A stretch of 64,000 nucleotides of DNA from Sitta carolinensis (Eukaryota > Chordata > Aves > Passeriformes > Sittidae): NCBI GenBank assembly GCA_032173965.1, contig CM063284.1, positions 113,558,410-113,622,409 on the forward strand, written 5' to 3'. The notes under the pieces are model-generated. The model was not told where the DNA came from and made no database searches. It saw nothing but the letters and a program-made list of their open reading frames with translations. This document shows positions 26,541-39,709 of this stretch, in pieces; positions within the stretch are counted from its first letter, which is position 1, and every line of letters starts with the position of its first letter. A program made the translations under genes and the position numbers.

Positions 26541-28753
26541 AGCAGCACAGGCACTACAGGCAGTGGAGACCCTCCACAAGCACAGGAACTCAGGACAAGT
26601 GCTTGGTAATAGACTTCAGCTCAGTTAATGCATCAGCCAACTAACACATGCTCCAACCCACTAACACGTAAAGATTGCTTGTGTCACTTTAGATTTTTAT
26701 TTTGGGGTACTATTTTGAATTGGCTCTACCAGATGTGTTTTTAAATCTTAGAGACCAGGCACTTCCTTGTGTCAGTATTCTTTTGTTTTGCTCTCAGAAA
26801 ATAATATTTTACATGAACTGTTGAAGTTGCTCAACCTAATATTAATCAGAACAAAGATATTGTCATTTAGAATGTACAGTTTCTCTTAATGCCTACTTGA
26901 CATGATCCAATTTCATGTCCTTTCCTTTCTGTAAGCCATATATCTCCCCATTTTTAAAATGTTTCCTCAGCAGAGGTAACACAGGAAAAGAGAACAAAAA
27001 TTTTAGAAACCCCAGTCATTCAGGATTACTGCTTAGCACAGTGATAATAATCACTTAAAGTTAATAGAAGCAGTATTTCCACAGCTGGGATAATCTGACA
27101 TAACTCCTAGTCCTTATTTACAATTTGTTTCTAAATGCTTATTGTAATAATTGCTGTGTCTTTTCTTGAGCATGAGGTTGTTTTCACAAAATGAAAATTA
27201 AGTCCATGACTTTGCTACAAAGATTAAAAGGATCTGTGGTAAAAAAGAGAGAACATGAATGTTACACATCCCTTTCCAAGTGAATTTAAATGAGAATTAG
27301 GTTCACAACACCTCCCACAGATCCAGATGTAAGTTACCGTATTACTGATCCTAACCAGTATCACCTATATGAACTTCCAACAAACTGAAGCTGGTCTTCT
27401 ATGACATTTTCAATCTTCAGTATTCATTGCCTCCGTCTGTTCTTTATATTTTTTTTTTAGTTTTCCCTTCATCTTCTCAACAACAACAATACAAAAGCCA
27501 TAACGCTTTTGTATTTGCTACATTAGGTCTATTTTTTGCCTTTATCTTTTTGACACTGTGTCATTTTTTTACACAAATAGAAAAATCTTATTTTTCCACT
27601 ATCATGCACTGGTCCTCCTTTTTTCTTAAAATAAGTATCCTGAGCAGAAAATCTTATTTTTCTTCTCTGTTCTTATCTAGGGAGGAATACTGTCTTGTTA
27701 CAGACAGTATGAAATTGGATGGATATCAACCCTCCCAAAAGATATCAACACACATCTTCTCAGACAGTTACCACCTTGTCTGAAAAACAGCTATGACCTC
27801 CAAAAATGTCAAAAAAGGAGTAACTGTTTGACAGAATCTGATAAAAATTGAAAGTAGTGGTTTACTAACTGTTTTTAAACAATTTGTTCTTTTATTCTTA
27901 TTCCTGCCCACGAAGAATATATATATATACTATAATATTAACCAAAGGGCCCAGAACAGCCTTTAAAAAAGTTATAAAGAAAGGAGGTTTGGTAGAATAG
28001 GTGAATTATGCTAAGGGTAAGGGGTAAGAGCAATGACTTAAAGGAAGATAAAGGCATTATTGTGCAACAGCAGGAAAAGGAGAATAAGGAGGAGGGAGGA
28101 GACTATCAGGAAAACTGATTTCAGTAGTTGAACTAATATGGTCAATAAGACTCCAAAGTTGATTCAGGGTGTCTCAATACAAAGCTCAAATCTACCTCTT
28201 CATAAATAAAACCCCGAGACTCCATCTAACTTAGAAGACTGCATATAAACTAAGCAAAATATTTATTTAAAATATTTACTTTAAAACTGTGTACAACTGA
28301 ATTTTTTTGAAAATATATTGAAATATGGAACATTATAGCCAAATATGTTTCAGATATTTTTCCACTGGTGTTGCAAAATTACACTAAAGATATATAAGGC
28401 CTAATAATGTGATTTTAAATAATTATTTCTTAACTTCTGGTATGAGATATAACCATAAATACTTCCTCACAAAAAAAAAAAAAAAATTTAAAAACCCTCT
28501 TCTCTCTGATAAGCAATAACTTTCCAGACTTCAACAAAGTACGTATTCAATTTGTTTCTTTTGAAATGAATGGCATATTGCAGTGTGTCAGCTCAGCATG
28601 CCAAAAGCAAGGATAATAAACTGTGATCCTGAAATTTTTGAACAGATTTTTATACCAGCAATTCTAGGCAAATCTATCTCCTATATCATCTGTACTACCT
28701 TCAGTTTATCTCAGCTGCCCTTGCAATAAAAACGTGGCAGAGAACAAAATAAG

Positions 28754-28793
<40 letters not shown>

Positions 28794-29067
28794 AGTACTA
28801 TTCCAAATAAAAGGAATACAGGTTTTAAAACAACTGTCTTAGGAATGGGCATGGACATTCTCTCTGCATTTGAACAAAATTTTTGCTTTTTGAAGAGATC
28901 TGCAGTACACTTATATTTCTCCATTCCCTACTTAGCAGTTTTTAGTCAGTCATGGAAAGTTTTCATTGCAGAAAATATCTTTCTGTGTAAGAATCTGGGA
29001 TTACAATATGGAAGAGGGTTAAATAACAAGAAGTTTTAATTATCCAAAAATTAGCAACTCTTCTTCC
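26541..29067. other. Non-coding DNA, no gene seen
   Basis: Very AT-rich unique sequence with the AATAAA-poly(A) pair near 28.73-28.79 kb. The 118-codon plus frame at 27427-27783 is rich in Phe, Ser and Leu as expected from T-rich DNA and resembles no known protein. Confidence 0.65.
28759..28791 (+). repeat. Poly(A) tract, 33 bases, preceded by AATAAA
   Basis: An uninterrupted A run. AATAAA at 28725-28730 lies 28 nt before it, the spacing expected of a reverse-transcribed mRNA tail. I did not recognise any upstream gene sequence and found no convincing target duplication, so it may be only a homopolymer. Confidence 0.9.
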
Positions 29068-29073
29068 TTACCT

Positions 29074-29772
29074 TGTTGTGATGTGTTTGTTTTGATTCCT
29101 TGTTCCTTGTACTATTTCATTATTGAAAATTTCATTGTTATTTGGTATGTTCCTATGTACCCTTATTTTCTTCCCCAGTTGGTTTGTCCCTGTGTTGTAT
29201 CCACCCCCAAGATGCCTTCTATGGTATTCTCCGTCCTTTATTCCTGCCCCTTTCCCTGTCTGTCATGGTATCCCTGCCCCTTGTTCCAGTACTTTCCTTG
29301 TCAATCTCTCCTTGGGCCAATCCCTGATTATTCCTCCCCTTTGGAAATCCGCTAATCCTCAATGTCCCATTGGCCCATGTGACCCATATCCTTTCCATGT
29401 GCTCCCTCATAGGTGGAATGACCTGTCAACCCTGCCTTGTTCTCCTCCTTCCTTCCTGCCTCATTGGTTGATCATCTGTATCTGCCCCTGAGACCACCCC
29501 CTACATAAACCCCTGCACCCCCCACCCCCTTGCTCCTGGTCCTTGGTCCCTGACCCTCTGAGGGGTTTTGGAACCAAACTGGAGACCCCTTGCTGATTCT
29601 TGCTCCAATCCTCGATGCCATTTTCATCTGGTGCTGTAGACAGCAGCCTTGCTGCTGGGGACTTTTGCAGCCCTTGCTGAACCGCTACCCTAAATCATCG
29701 TGTGCAGGGAGTGGCCAAACTCGGTGCAGACTGGGATGGGCTAGCTGGGAAATTTACTCCGGCACCGTGTCA
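29074..29772 (+). mobile_element. Solo LTR, 699 bp, class II (ERVK-like) by TSD length
   Basis: The element begins TGTTGTGATG and ends CACCGTGTCA. It is flanked by an exact 6-bp duplication, TTACCT, at 29068-29073 and 29773-29778. A TATA-like TACATAAA lies at 29502-29509, with inverted CCAAT (ATTGG) at about 29463 and 29364. This gives a U3 of about 450 bp and plus orientation. No clear AATAAA was found after the TATA. Six-base duplications are typical of class II elements. No internal retroviral sequence follows. The long pyrimidine-rich U3 produces spurious open frames in three frames (29083-29491). Confidence 0.8.
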
Positions 29773-29778
29773 TTACCT

Positions 29779-32700
29779 GAGACATGGAGAGCAATAGTTA
29801 GAAGAGCAAGAATACTCAAACACGAGCTCCTGAAAGGAAGAGAGACAGATTACGCTCAGGAGGAGAGGTTCTTTCTGGGAGAGTAAAGCTTATTATTAAT
29901 GTCAACTGAACCATCTACCTGATAACAGAGAGACCAGCGGAAGTCAAAATGGTTTGAGGAAAATATGAGAGAGCAAGGAAGAGGAACTTCTAAAAGGCAA
30001 ACAAGGTAGTCGGGTTAAAAAAACAGTAGGAGTAGAATTTTTTTCTTAAGTAAGTGAAAAGTAGGACAGAATAAGAATTAATGGAACTGGATCTAAGGCA
30101 TATGGTTCCTCTGCCTCTTGCAGTGATATAATTTTATCCTAAAAAGTTTTCAGGAACTTCAGCAAAACATTACTTTCTACAGCTGTAGAAGATGAACCTT
30201 TGACAGAACTTAGCTGACTGCTTCCAGGCACAAAAAAATGCTGGATTTTGAGACGGAAAACCAAAGAGCTGTTCTCGAATTACTGAGTATTAAGGATGTT
30301 TCTACAGATTAATAATTTTTGATTCAAAATTTGCAAGTTGTATACAACATTCTTACAATGGAATGGAAGAAAATGAAGAATTTGTACTTTTACAAGACTA
30401 CAAGGAAGGATGAAACCCAGAAGAATTCAACTGATATGAAACATAAATATTCCATTTATTAATAAATTTCCACTAATATTTTCTTCACCCATTGTGTACC
30501 CCTTCACTATCAGTAAAATTCCTTTAATAATTTCCCATGTAGAAAATTAAGGATTCTCTTCTACTTATTTTCCTTCTCTGATTCATGCAAAAATACATTT
30601 TCATATTTCAGTAAAAAGGTATCTCAATGTCATGTAATGCTGTCACTGTTTTTTGGCTTTTTTTTTTTTCATTGTAGCAGCATTTAATCCATATTTGTAA
30701 AACATACCAAGACATTCCTCTTTTGCTCATCTTTTTTTATTTTTTTTTTCCTGGTAATGCTACTTTAAAACTTTAGGTTGGGTTTGTTTGGTTTTTGAAG
30801 GCTTTTTCCCCCACAGCTTTCAGGGCAACTGTTAAGACATCTCTCCCAGTAAATTCTCACTCTTTTGAAAAGCAGATAAATAATAGGGGACAAATTAAAA
30901 TATTTCATTCTGCCTTAGCCTAAGGCAGATTTATTGTTTTGATTTCAGTACTTTTGTCATGCCTTGGAGTCTAAAAACATGATGTTCTTCCTATTTTGAG
31001 GGTAAGATGAGTTTGTGAATGGAGATTTAGTTAGAGAAAATAAAATCATGTTACCAGTATAGAAAACAATAGCACTTTACTAGTAACAACAACTTAAAAG
31101 GACAGCAAGAAAAATTACAAGACAGACCATATCACCTGGTATAATTTTCTCTGTTACAGGTAAGCAATTTATTCCTGTTAAGCCCAAGATTACTCAGAGA
31201 GATTCTTCTATTTTAGTCACTTTTCAGTCAGACTAATACAAATAATACTTTGACGAATGATCATCACAAAAAAAATAAATTTAACAAAATCAAAGAAACA
31301 ATCCCTAAAGCTAACACAATGTTTGTCCTCAAAGAGAAGAGAAAGAGAATAAGACCTGTTGTGGGTACACACCACCTGGCTTTTGCAAGATTATCCTATT
31401 CTCCTGTTCCCATAGCTTTAACTTGGAAATTGGCTTTAATCTACAAGGTGAGATGCGTTAATTGTTGGATTACATAAACTGCAGGAAAATGATAATTCAT
31501 AGAAAAATATATTTTAGTGAGAGCTCTTTAAATCATTGGAAACAGAATGTATGCAAAAGTAGGATCTCCCATTTCAGAATTTATTTGCCAAAAGAAAAAT
31601 ACAACATCTGTGAGAAAGTTTTTTTTTCATTTGAAGCACTTGATAGAATATCGAATCAACTACATCTCTTCAAATTGCTAGGACAACTTGCTGTGCAAAG
31701 TTGTCCTTCCAAGTAAATTCTATATGTTTTCCCTTTCAGAAAATTATCACGTGCAACCATTTTTATTAAATGTCCTTTATAAATCTCACTCAGTCCATGT
31801 TTAACTCTGGATAGTCTAATTTTTTTTTTTTTAAATAATGTTACTAAATAAATAATAAATGAAGCAGCTTCTTATCTTCATGTTCTCTTAAAGCAGAACA
31901 TTTCGCAGCTGGCAGGACATTTTTTCTTGGCCATATTTTCTGCTACATGCCAAGATACTTTTTTCAGTCTCATTCCAAAACCAAGAGCTTGATGCCTCTG
32001 AATGAGTTTTTGAAAAACACTTGTCTCTGCTTCTGCATTATTTTTGGGTTCCCTTCAGACAATAAACCACAGCAGCTTGGGGCTTAAGACCAAATTATTC
32101 ATTTACCTCAGAGCAATAGCTAACTCTTTGGCTTCTTTCAAATTTTAGAACCTCTAAATATCTCACTCTAAAAGTAGAGAGCTTATAGAAACAAATTCTA
32201 TTTGGACTGGTTTTGGGTGTTTGGGTTTTGTTTTTTTTTTGTTACATTCAACATGACTTATGAAAGGGTGTAGTCTAAATTTGATTTCTTAACATGATTT
32301 CATCAAGCTGGCATTAAATGTAAAAAATGTCACTGATTTTTCTTAACAGCCTGTTCCATCCAAGTGATAAGATCCTGCAATTTCCAACCTCCTCAGCTGC
32401 TCAGCTGATACTCAACTGCATTTTGAGGCTGGCCTAAGCCTGAAAACGTGGGAAAAATTATTTTTATGAAACACATCAGAAATTCAGTTTTTCATTCCCA
32501 ATCCATGACACCTTACACATCAGGACTCCATTTATTAGAGGTTGTGAGATACACAGATATAAAATTTGCCCCCATCTTTATTGCTTTGCAAGAGACTTTT
32601 TATTTATTTACATCAGACTACAGCATTACATGTCTTATTGTGCCTCCAGTAATTCAGTCACTTGGAGAGAGTACACAAAATGTGCTTCTCACACTGTGTG

Positions 32701-34252
32701 ACAAACCCTGTCTGTTTGTCATGCCTGGTGTCTATATTTAATTGTAGCCAACAGTGTGTGGGTAGGCCTGAACGGCTCCCAGCAGGAAGGCAGAGATGGC
32801 AGGGACAAAACCTGTGGGATCAATACCAAGCCACAGAGTTGCTTCTGGCCTTCCTCACCCTCTTCACAGCCATCTCCTGGCTCTGGTGTGACCCTGCTCA
32901 TCTGCTCCTCACGCCAGCCCCAGGAGAGACAAAGAGCCAGCTGGAGCTGCTTTCAGTGTATCCTGACACAAACACCGTGCTTTGTTTGCAATGGCATTAA
33001 ACTGAAGAAAACAAAAATCAAAATATGGCCATATAGCAAGATTTGTTTCTTTGTGAAAATTTAATAAGCATACTTTAGACAGATGGAGCTTTAGCAAATA
33101 TATTAACGGCCTTAAAGCCCAAAAGATCTGGGACATGCTACCAGGGACCTGCCATGCATATTCCCACCACCACATGTAGCACACATGCATGTTGATGTCC
33201 ACACAATCCCTTGTTCCTAGATCAAGCTCCAGCCTCAGCTACTCTTACCATCGACTTGTTTTGAGGAAGGAAAGGATCTTTAAGCCAACAAGATATCATA
33301 ATAGAAAGCGTATAATGTAAAGGTATATGCAAAACTCTGGAAAGCTGGAACAGGTATTGTACTTTAGTGTGTTGCTGAGAGTTCATCAACTTCAAGTCAT
33401 TTCTGATTGGGATTGTGCAATCTTCAGGGGAAGTTATGTATCAATCATAATAGTACACATTCAGAACAGTAAACAACTGAAACAACCGTTAAATTTATTT
33501 TAATTAACTTTTGTGTAACAGAGTAATAATATCCTTCAACATAAAATCATAATTTTTTTAAAAAATTTCTCTTTTGTGTGCACTTATCTAAATGACAGCA
33601 TAATTTGTCAACAGCTTTGAAAAAGTTCTTGATAATCATGTTCTCTTTTCTTTATGTAAACTGTTAAGTAGTTACGACAACTCATTTCAACAGGTGTCAT
33701 CTATGTAAAATTATGATTTTTAAAAATAATCACAGCAGAAATGCAACTGGTTTGGTTTTTTTGAGTGAGACCAAATCTTGGAAAGTGCAAGGTGACAATT
33801 TTTTATTAAATTTAAGAGGTCCATGTTTTTAGTTATTAACTGTAATTGTGTCTATTCATTAACATAGAAGCAACTATTTTCTCTCTGCTGGGGCCTTTCT
33901 CACTGCTATCAAATCCATTCTTACATGAAGACATTTTCCAAACAAAAGATATGAGGCCAAGTTCAGAATGCAGCTGAAATAATTTCTTTCAGATCTGAAG
34001 TCACTCTTTTGTGCCTGTATTAAGAGAGGAACATTACTTTTTTATTACGTCACGCATTGCTCATTTCAGTCCTCCATTATCCTTCATCTATAGACTCTTA
34101 TCTTACTGCCTTCTCCCCTTCAATAGCTGCCAATCATCCTATTTTATATGGAGCCTAGATGGTCTTAAATGCCATAATTAGTACAACTAGTCACTGAGTA
34201 CCTCAACTGAAAGATTCAAGTGCATTTAGCTGAAATATCTTAATTTGCTTTT

Positions 34253-34285
<33 letters not shown>

Positions 34286-37200
34286 CTTGTATCAAAAACA
34301 CTGAATCTGAAGAAACTGCATTTAATAATCATGGATGTTTTTGCAAAGTGCCTTCCGTATTTACAAAGGCTTCCTAATATTAGCTTTGTACCTGCTGTTG
34401 AAAGACTTTTGGCAACTTTGCACAACTCCATGGCATGCCATGATTTGTTTGTTACAAGAGGGGCCAATGATGTCTCAGGAAGAGGGATGAAATCATTGTT
34501 TATGTACATATGCCTCAAAATGTCATTTCTTCATAGTAGCTCTTAAACTGGAGACAAACTTCTAAAAACTGGATAATGACCATTGTCTTTGAAGAGAGCA
34601 GAAATACTTGTTTTCACACAAAATAGCACTTCCCACAATTTTTCTTCAATGTCTTCTGATCAGAGACCTCAAAAATGCACTTGGACTTTTTCACCCTAAA
34701 AGAATTAAAATCTTTTAAATGTTCAGTTAAGAAGGGCCTGTAAGAATAAAAGAATAGCAGCATGACTATTATCAGTGATTAGGCAGCTCTCTTGGGAAAA
34801 GACAAGCCCCATTTCCTACCCCTTCAAAATCTGTTTTTAGCCCGTGTCACTCAGTCATTAGCTAATATGCAATCCTAGGAGTAACAACACACCTAAAGCA
34901 TCTCCAGTGAATAGTTTACTGCTTCTTGCCTTGAACTTGAGAATCAGACCTCTCAGGAAATGACAACACAAAACATGGGGTATCCCACATTCTATGTAGA
35001 AGAGGGATGAAAATATTCTACATCTTTCCTTAAAATGAATTGGTGTGCACTTTTGCCAAAAGTTTACTGAAGGAGGATACAACTCCATGGCACCAAGATT
35101 CACCTACTTATTCCTAGCATTAAAGGATTTTCTCATAGCTGGTTTTCCCTACTTTACTTTCTACATCCAACATAATCTGTAAGCACTCCCTATAGGACTT
35201 AGATTTCACCTTTATGAAAGGTCTGTGCTGCCTTTTCCTAAGAATGAAGAAAGGCCTCATGCAGTAACTCTGACTAAAGGACCTTCTCCTAGAAAGACTT
35301 AGTAAGTGTGTTCTAAACCTTTCCCAATGTCAATTTTACAGGTGAGACCACAATTTAGGATTGCTGAGTGGACTTTCATGCTATTGTAAAGGTGCTGAAT
35401 GACTTCAATCCAGAATACAGACGAATGAAGGGTCATAATGAACACTGACCAGACGGTGTTTCAACATATTATATCAAATCATGTGACATTAGATATCACA
35501 GAGAGCAGAGAATGTATGTAAATGCACACAGAAATAGAAATATATCCTTCTTTGGGACCAATGTCTTAAATCTGCTCATAGCAACCCTCACAAGTTTTTA
35601 ATTCAATTTTTTCAACATACCAGAATTAATCCTGGCTATGTATCTTCTGAGACAAAAACGTCATGGCCAATTGTTCAAGGCCTTAGCTTCTGTTCTAGTA
35701 TTAAAGAAAGAACAGCCTTTGTGAATGACAGCAAGCTTTTAACACTGTTGAGAACACAGTGTACTAAATGCTAGATGTAAAGAAGAGAACTTGTTTTATT
35801 TTGGTGGTTTTTTTTAATCAGAATTGTTCATAATGGATTTTTATAGCACTAATACACTTACAGTTTTTCAGGCAATGTGGGTGAACCCTGGATGCCCCCA
35901 GCTGACAGTCAGCAGCAACCTCTCCATCTTGGCACCCTGCCTGCTTCAGAACCAGCACTGCAGGCCAGTGCTGGGTTTTCACAACCAAAAGTAACTCCCA
36001 AAAGTCCCTGAGTCTGAGTTGCCTTGTTCAAAGCCCACAGGAACCAGTAATGATGCTGACTGACCTTGAAGCAAAAATACACTTTGCTTTTCCAAAAGAT
36101 CTTCCAGGAGGGAAATGCAAAATGTTTTTTCACTTGGACTTTCAAGATATATTTCCCTTAGAAAGAACGCAGTGAAGAAATTCTTGTTTCTTATCACTAA
36201 GATCCAGTGTTCATGAAATCCTGTAAAATCTACAACCTTCTGACAGCTTTAATAACTAAGTAAGAAGAAATCACACCATACAGCAAACATCAACGGGTAC
36301 ATAAGTAGCTGCAGGTCTCTAATGAAATGTTACAATCTTAGCAATATAAAAAAAAAAGAAGAAAATAAAAAGACATAAATCTGTATACTGAGTCACAATA
36401 GTGTACAAGTGTCCATATCAAATTTTTTGACATGTTGCTTCATATTTACTTCACTCTTCTTTGGCAAGCCTTTTAATAGCTTTCATGCATTACTCTATAA
36501 TACCTTGGCTCCATTTTTCATGTGTACCTTCATGCATAATCCCTTCTACAATCCCTGCATTCTCTCTACTGCTGAAGTTGATCTTCAAAAGTCGCTAGAA
36601 TATTTCTTATTTCACTATCTTGTTCTCCCACCTCACCATTGCACTTTTGTTTTACTGTTATTTTTAATTGAGGGAATGATCAAGCCTAATTTTGTATATG
36701 ATAACAGAGCATTTTAGATTGTAGTAAAAAAAACATATGTCTGTCAATGCAGATGGTCAGGACTGACTAACCAGCTGCTATACTTAGATTTTTGTTCCAG
36801 AGATGTGCATGGACAATCAATTGTACTTGGATAAGGGATCAACAAGGAGTCTGATCTGAAACCCACTAAACCTATGGGAAGACTCCTATTGATCTTAAAT
36901 GTTTTGGAATATAGTTCATATGCTGTTCAATCAGTCTGTAAAGCATATTCCAAGGATTTTGCCATTTTACTGTTACAGAAACCTAAAATTCCTCCACATA
37001 AAGTAAACTAAAATTCATAAATCATTTTAAAAACTTCGAAAACTTTACTCGGCAGGAGAAAGTGTAGGAAAAAATGAAAACTAGCAAATCTGTGCTTGCA
37101 AATTCATGCTTCTTTGAAGGTTTTTTGGTGATAAAAATTTTAAAAAAAACAAGTACCTTGTGTCAAAGGAAGGTAGAAAATTTATTAATTTGAATTAAAT

Positions 37201-39531
37201 TTGATTAATGCAAGGATAATGCCAAAAATCACTGAATTTTTATAAGAAGCAACCCACAGTCCCAAACTATAGTCATAACACAACATGAAAAATCAACAAA
37301 TCAACTGAACATCATCCAGATCTTTGAGAGCTTGCTAGCCAAGAGACGTGACAGATGGCTGAATAACAAACATAGAGGCATCTTTCTTTTGTGAAGCAAA
37401 GCTTTTTTTCCAAAATTTTGCAAAGTGTAGTGGTTTAATTTGCTGAATTAGTTTACCTCCTACATTTGGAACACTCATAGTGAAGAAGAAAGGAAAGTTT
37501 GCCAATTTCAGAGCATTCAGATATTTTAAAGCAAGAGCCAGAATCTCAAAGAGTTTTTATTCCAACTCTGCAAATGGAGAAGTTGAGGAACAGATGGATT
37601 GGGAGGGCTTCTTGTGCACTGAGAAACTCTGCTTGAAATCAGTCAGTGGTGAACACAGAGGTGGTGGAAACAAGATTTCACAGTAAAGCTGACTACTGGA
37701 ACTAGAAATGAGATCTAACAGTTCCCTCACTCTCATGCTTCACAATACAGGTAAAATTAAATCTCTTTTCTCAAAGTGAGAATCTGATATCTTCTCAGAG
37801 TCCACTCTCTGTTAATCATTGCATGATGTTTTACATCCCAGATGAACACACAGCAATCTGTTTCTTAAAACTAACCATTTTATCACTTGCCTTTGCCCTA
37901 GAAAACTGAATTGGACCCAGTTTTAAAAACGTGAGAGCTAATGAATTGCACTTTACAGAGATTTATGCGCAATAAGATGTGGTTTATTGGAAGACACCTG
38001 GTGGTTTCTGGCATCTTTGGAAGGATTTTCACAGACCTGGAACATCCCCCTCACAGCTGCTCAAAATTTTCCCATTTCCTGTGATTTTGTTCTTTTCACC
38101 AACAGTGTCAAGAATAAAGAAATCTATATACCTGGAACCATAACTACAGTGTCTTAAGCTCCCTGTGCAGCCAACGTTGTGGCATATCAAACACATAAAT
38201 CAACTACACTATGTAGGTATGTTAAAATATATTGACTCAGTTTCTATTTACGTTTGGAATTATCTAAGTAAAATGTTTCATGTTGAGGTTGGTTAAGGAT
38301 ATTTCTGTAGGAGAGTTTGGGGGTTTTTTCTGTTTGTTAGAAATGGCAACTAAGTCTTAGATCATTTATTTTTAACCATATAAAAACATAGATTGTTTTT
38401 AGAAACTCAGGCTTGAGCAAGTGACTTATCCCACAGTTCTCAGACATTGGTTGGAGGCTAAAATAAATACCTCCCTGAAGGTCTACTCCACTGTTTACTG
38501 AAGAATCTTAGAAGTACGATTTGAATTTGAAAAGTAATATTGAAAAAAAATACAGCCAGGAAAGGTGAAACAAGGTGCATATTTTGTAATAAAAAACATT
38601 TTATTCCCAAATTAATTTAATTTTTTAAAAATTTGGAATCAAATATGGTAATAATTTAATAACCCAAAAAGAAAGAAGTGTCAATTTTTCAATGAGAAAA
38701 GTCCTTTTCCATGAACAGTTTTGAACTAAACCAAGTGGCATTTTGGAACTAAATTTTCATGCTTTAGTATATACATATCTTGGACTTCATTCTAAATTAA
38801 TCAAGCAATTTATAGTCATGCCAGATCTAGGATTAACAAAAATGTAAATTACATGAGAAATGCTACAGAAGAAAACTTGTAACGCTTCTAGACCTCTGCT
38901 TAAGCATTATAATCTTTTTGTATACTCACAACAAATATTTTTTTCTACCCAGAAAAACATTATTTCTTAAAATGTCTGTACTGAATAAGCTTATAAGTGA
39001 ATGTCACAAAGTGTAACGTCTTTTAGCTCAGTATGGAATGCTGAGGGAGTATCACTGAGCCTCTCTGTTCTGCTCTACTTGATATGTACAAAATGTGATA
39101 GAGGGAGAGCGTAAGGTCTGTTTCCTCTAACCCCTTCCTTCACCTTAAAGTGATGAGTGCAAGCCCCAAGAGAACCTTTCTGCCCAGGGCAGGCAGGGAG
39201 ACTTGAGTGCCAAGTTTAAGAGATGCCAAAATCATCTGAAAATACTGAAGACCTTTGGGATCATGGAGGAAAAGAAACTGATGATATTTAGGACAAGCTC
39301 ATGCGCATGCACTGAAGTTTATCTGTAATTTGAAAATATAGAAAAGGTGAACTCATGAATTCTGACAGAGCTGTTCCAGTACAAACCTGTTCTCTTTACA
39401 TCCACACCAATGTAAGTATAAATAACTCGGGCTGGAAGTTGCAGGCACCGCAATGATCTTAATCAGATCATGCAGAGGGCATTCTGGAATTATGAGGCCT
39501 GTGGACAGATCTGGAGTTGGCACAGCATAGG
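29779..39531. other. Non-coding DNA, no gene seen
   Basis: Nearly 10 kb of unique AT-rich sequence. A richer patch at about 32750-33000 has open frames on both strands (60-112 codons) without a recognisable family. Another at about 35880-36150 is similar. No CR1 or LTR sequence was recognised. Homopolymer tracts are listed separately. Confidence 0.65.
34255..34283. repeat. Poly(T) tract, 29 bases
   Basis: An uninterrupted T run. On the minus strand an ATTAAA lies about 40 nt upstream of the resulting A run (at about 34320). No gene-like sequence was recognised in 34284-34600. Confidence 0.95.
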
Positions 39532-39707
39532 GCACAAAATAAAGGTGGAGATATGAGGGTATGATCTACTTATATAAGCGTGAGGAAAAAAGTGTCTAGA
39601 GGAACTAATAATGATGGTAGCACAAAATAAAGGTGGAGATATGAGGGTATGATCTACTTATATAAGCGTGAGGAAAAAATTGTCTAGAGGAACTAATAAT
39701 GATGGTA
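39532..39707. repeat. 88-bp direct tandem duplication
   Basis: Copy 1 is 39532-39619 and copy 2 is 39620-39707. The copies start GCACAAAATAAAGGTGGAG and end AATAATGATGGTA. I find one difference in 88 positions (AAAAAAGTGTC against AAAAAATTGTC). There is no intervening sequence, and the junction homology is only GC. No transposon ends are present, so this is a recent segmental slip or repair duplication. Confidence 0.97.
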
Positions 39708-39709
39708 GC

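Noticed and set aside
37434..37475. TGTAGTGGTTTAAT as the start of an LTR
   Set aside because: Resembles bird LTR starts, but no further LTR landmarks, opposite end or target duplication could be found.
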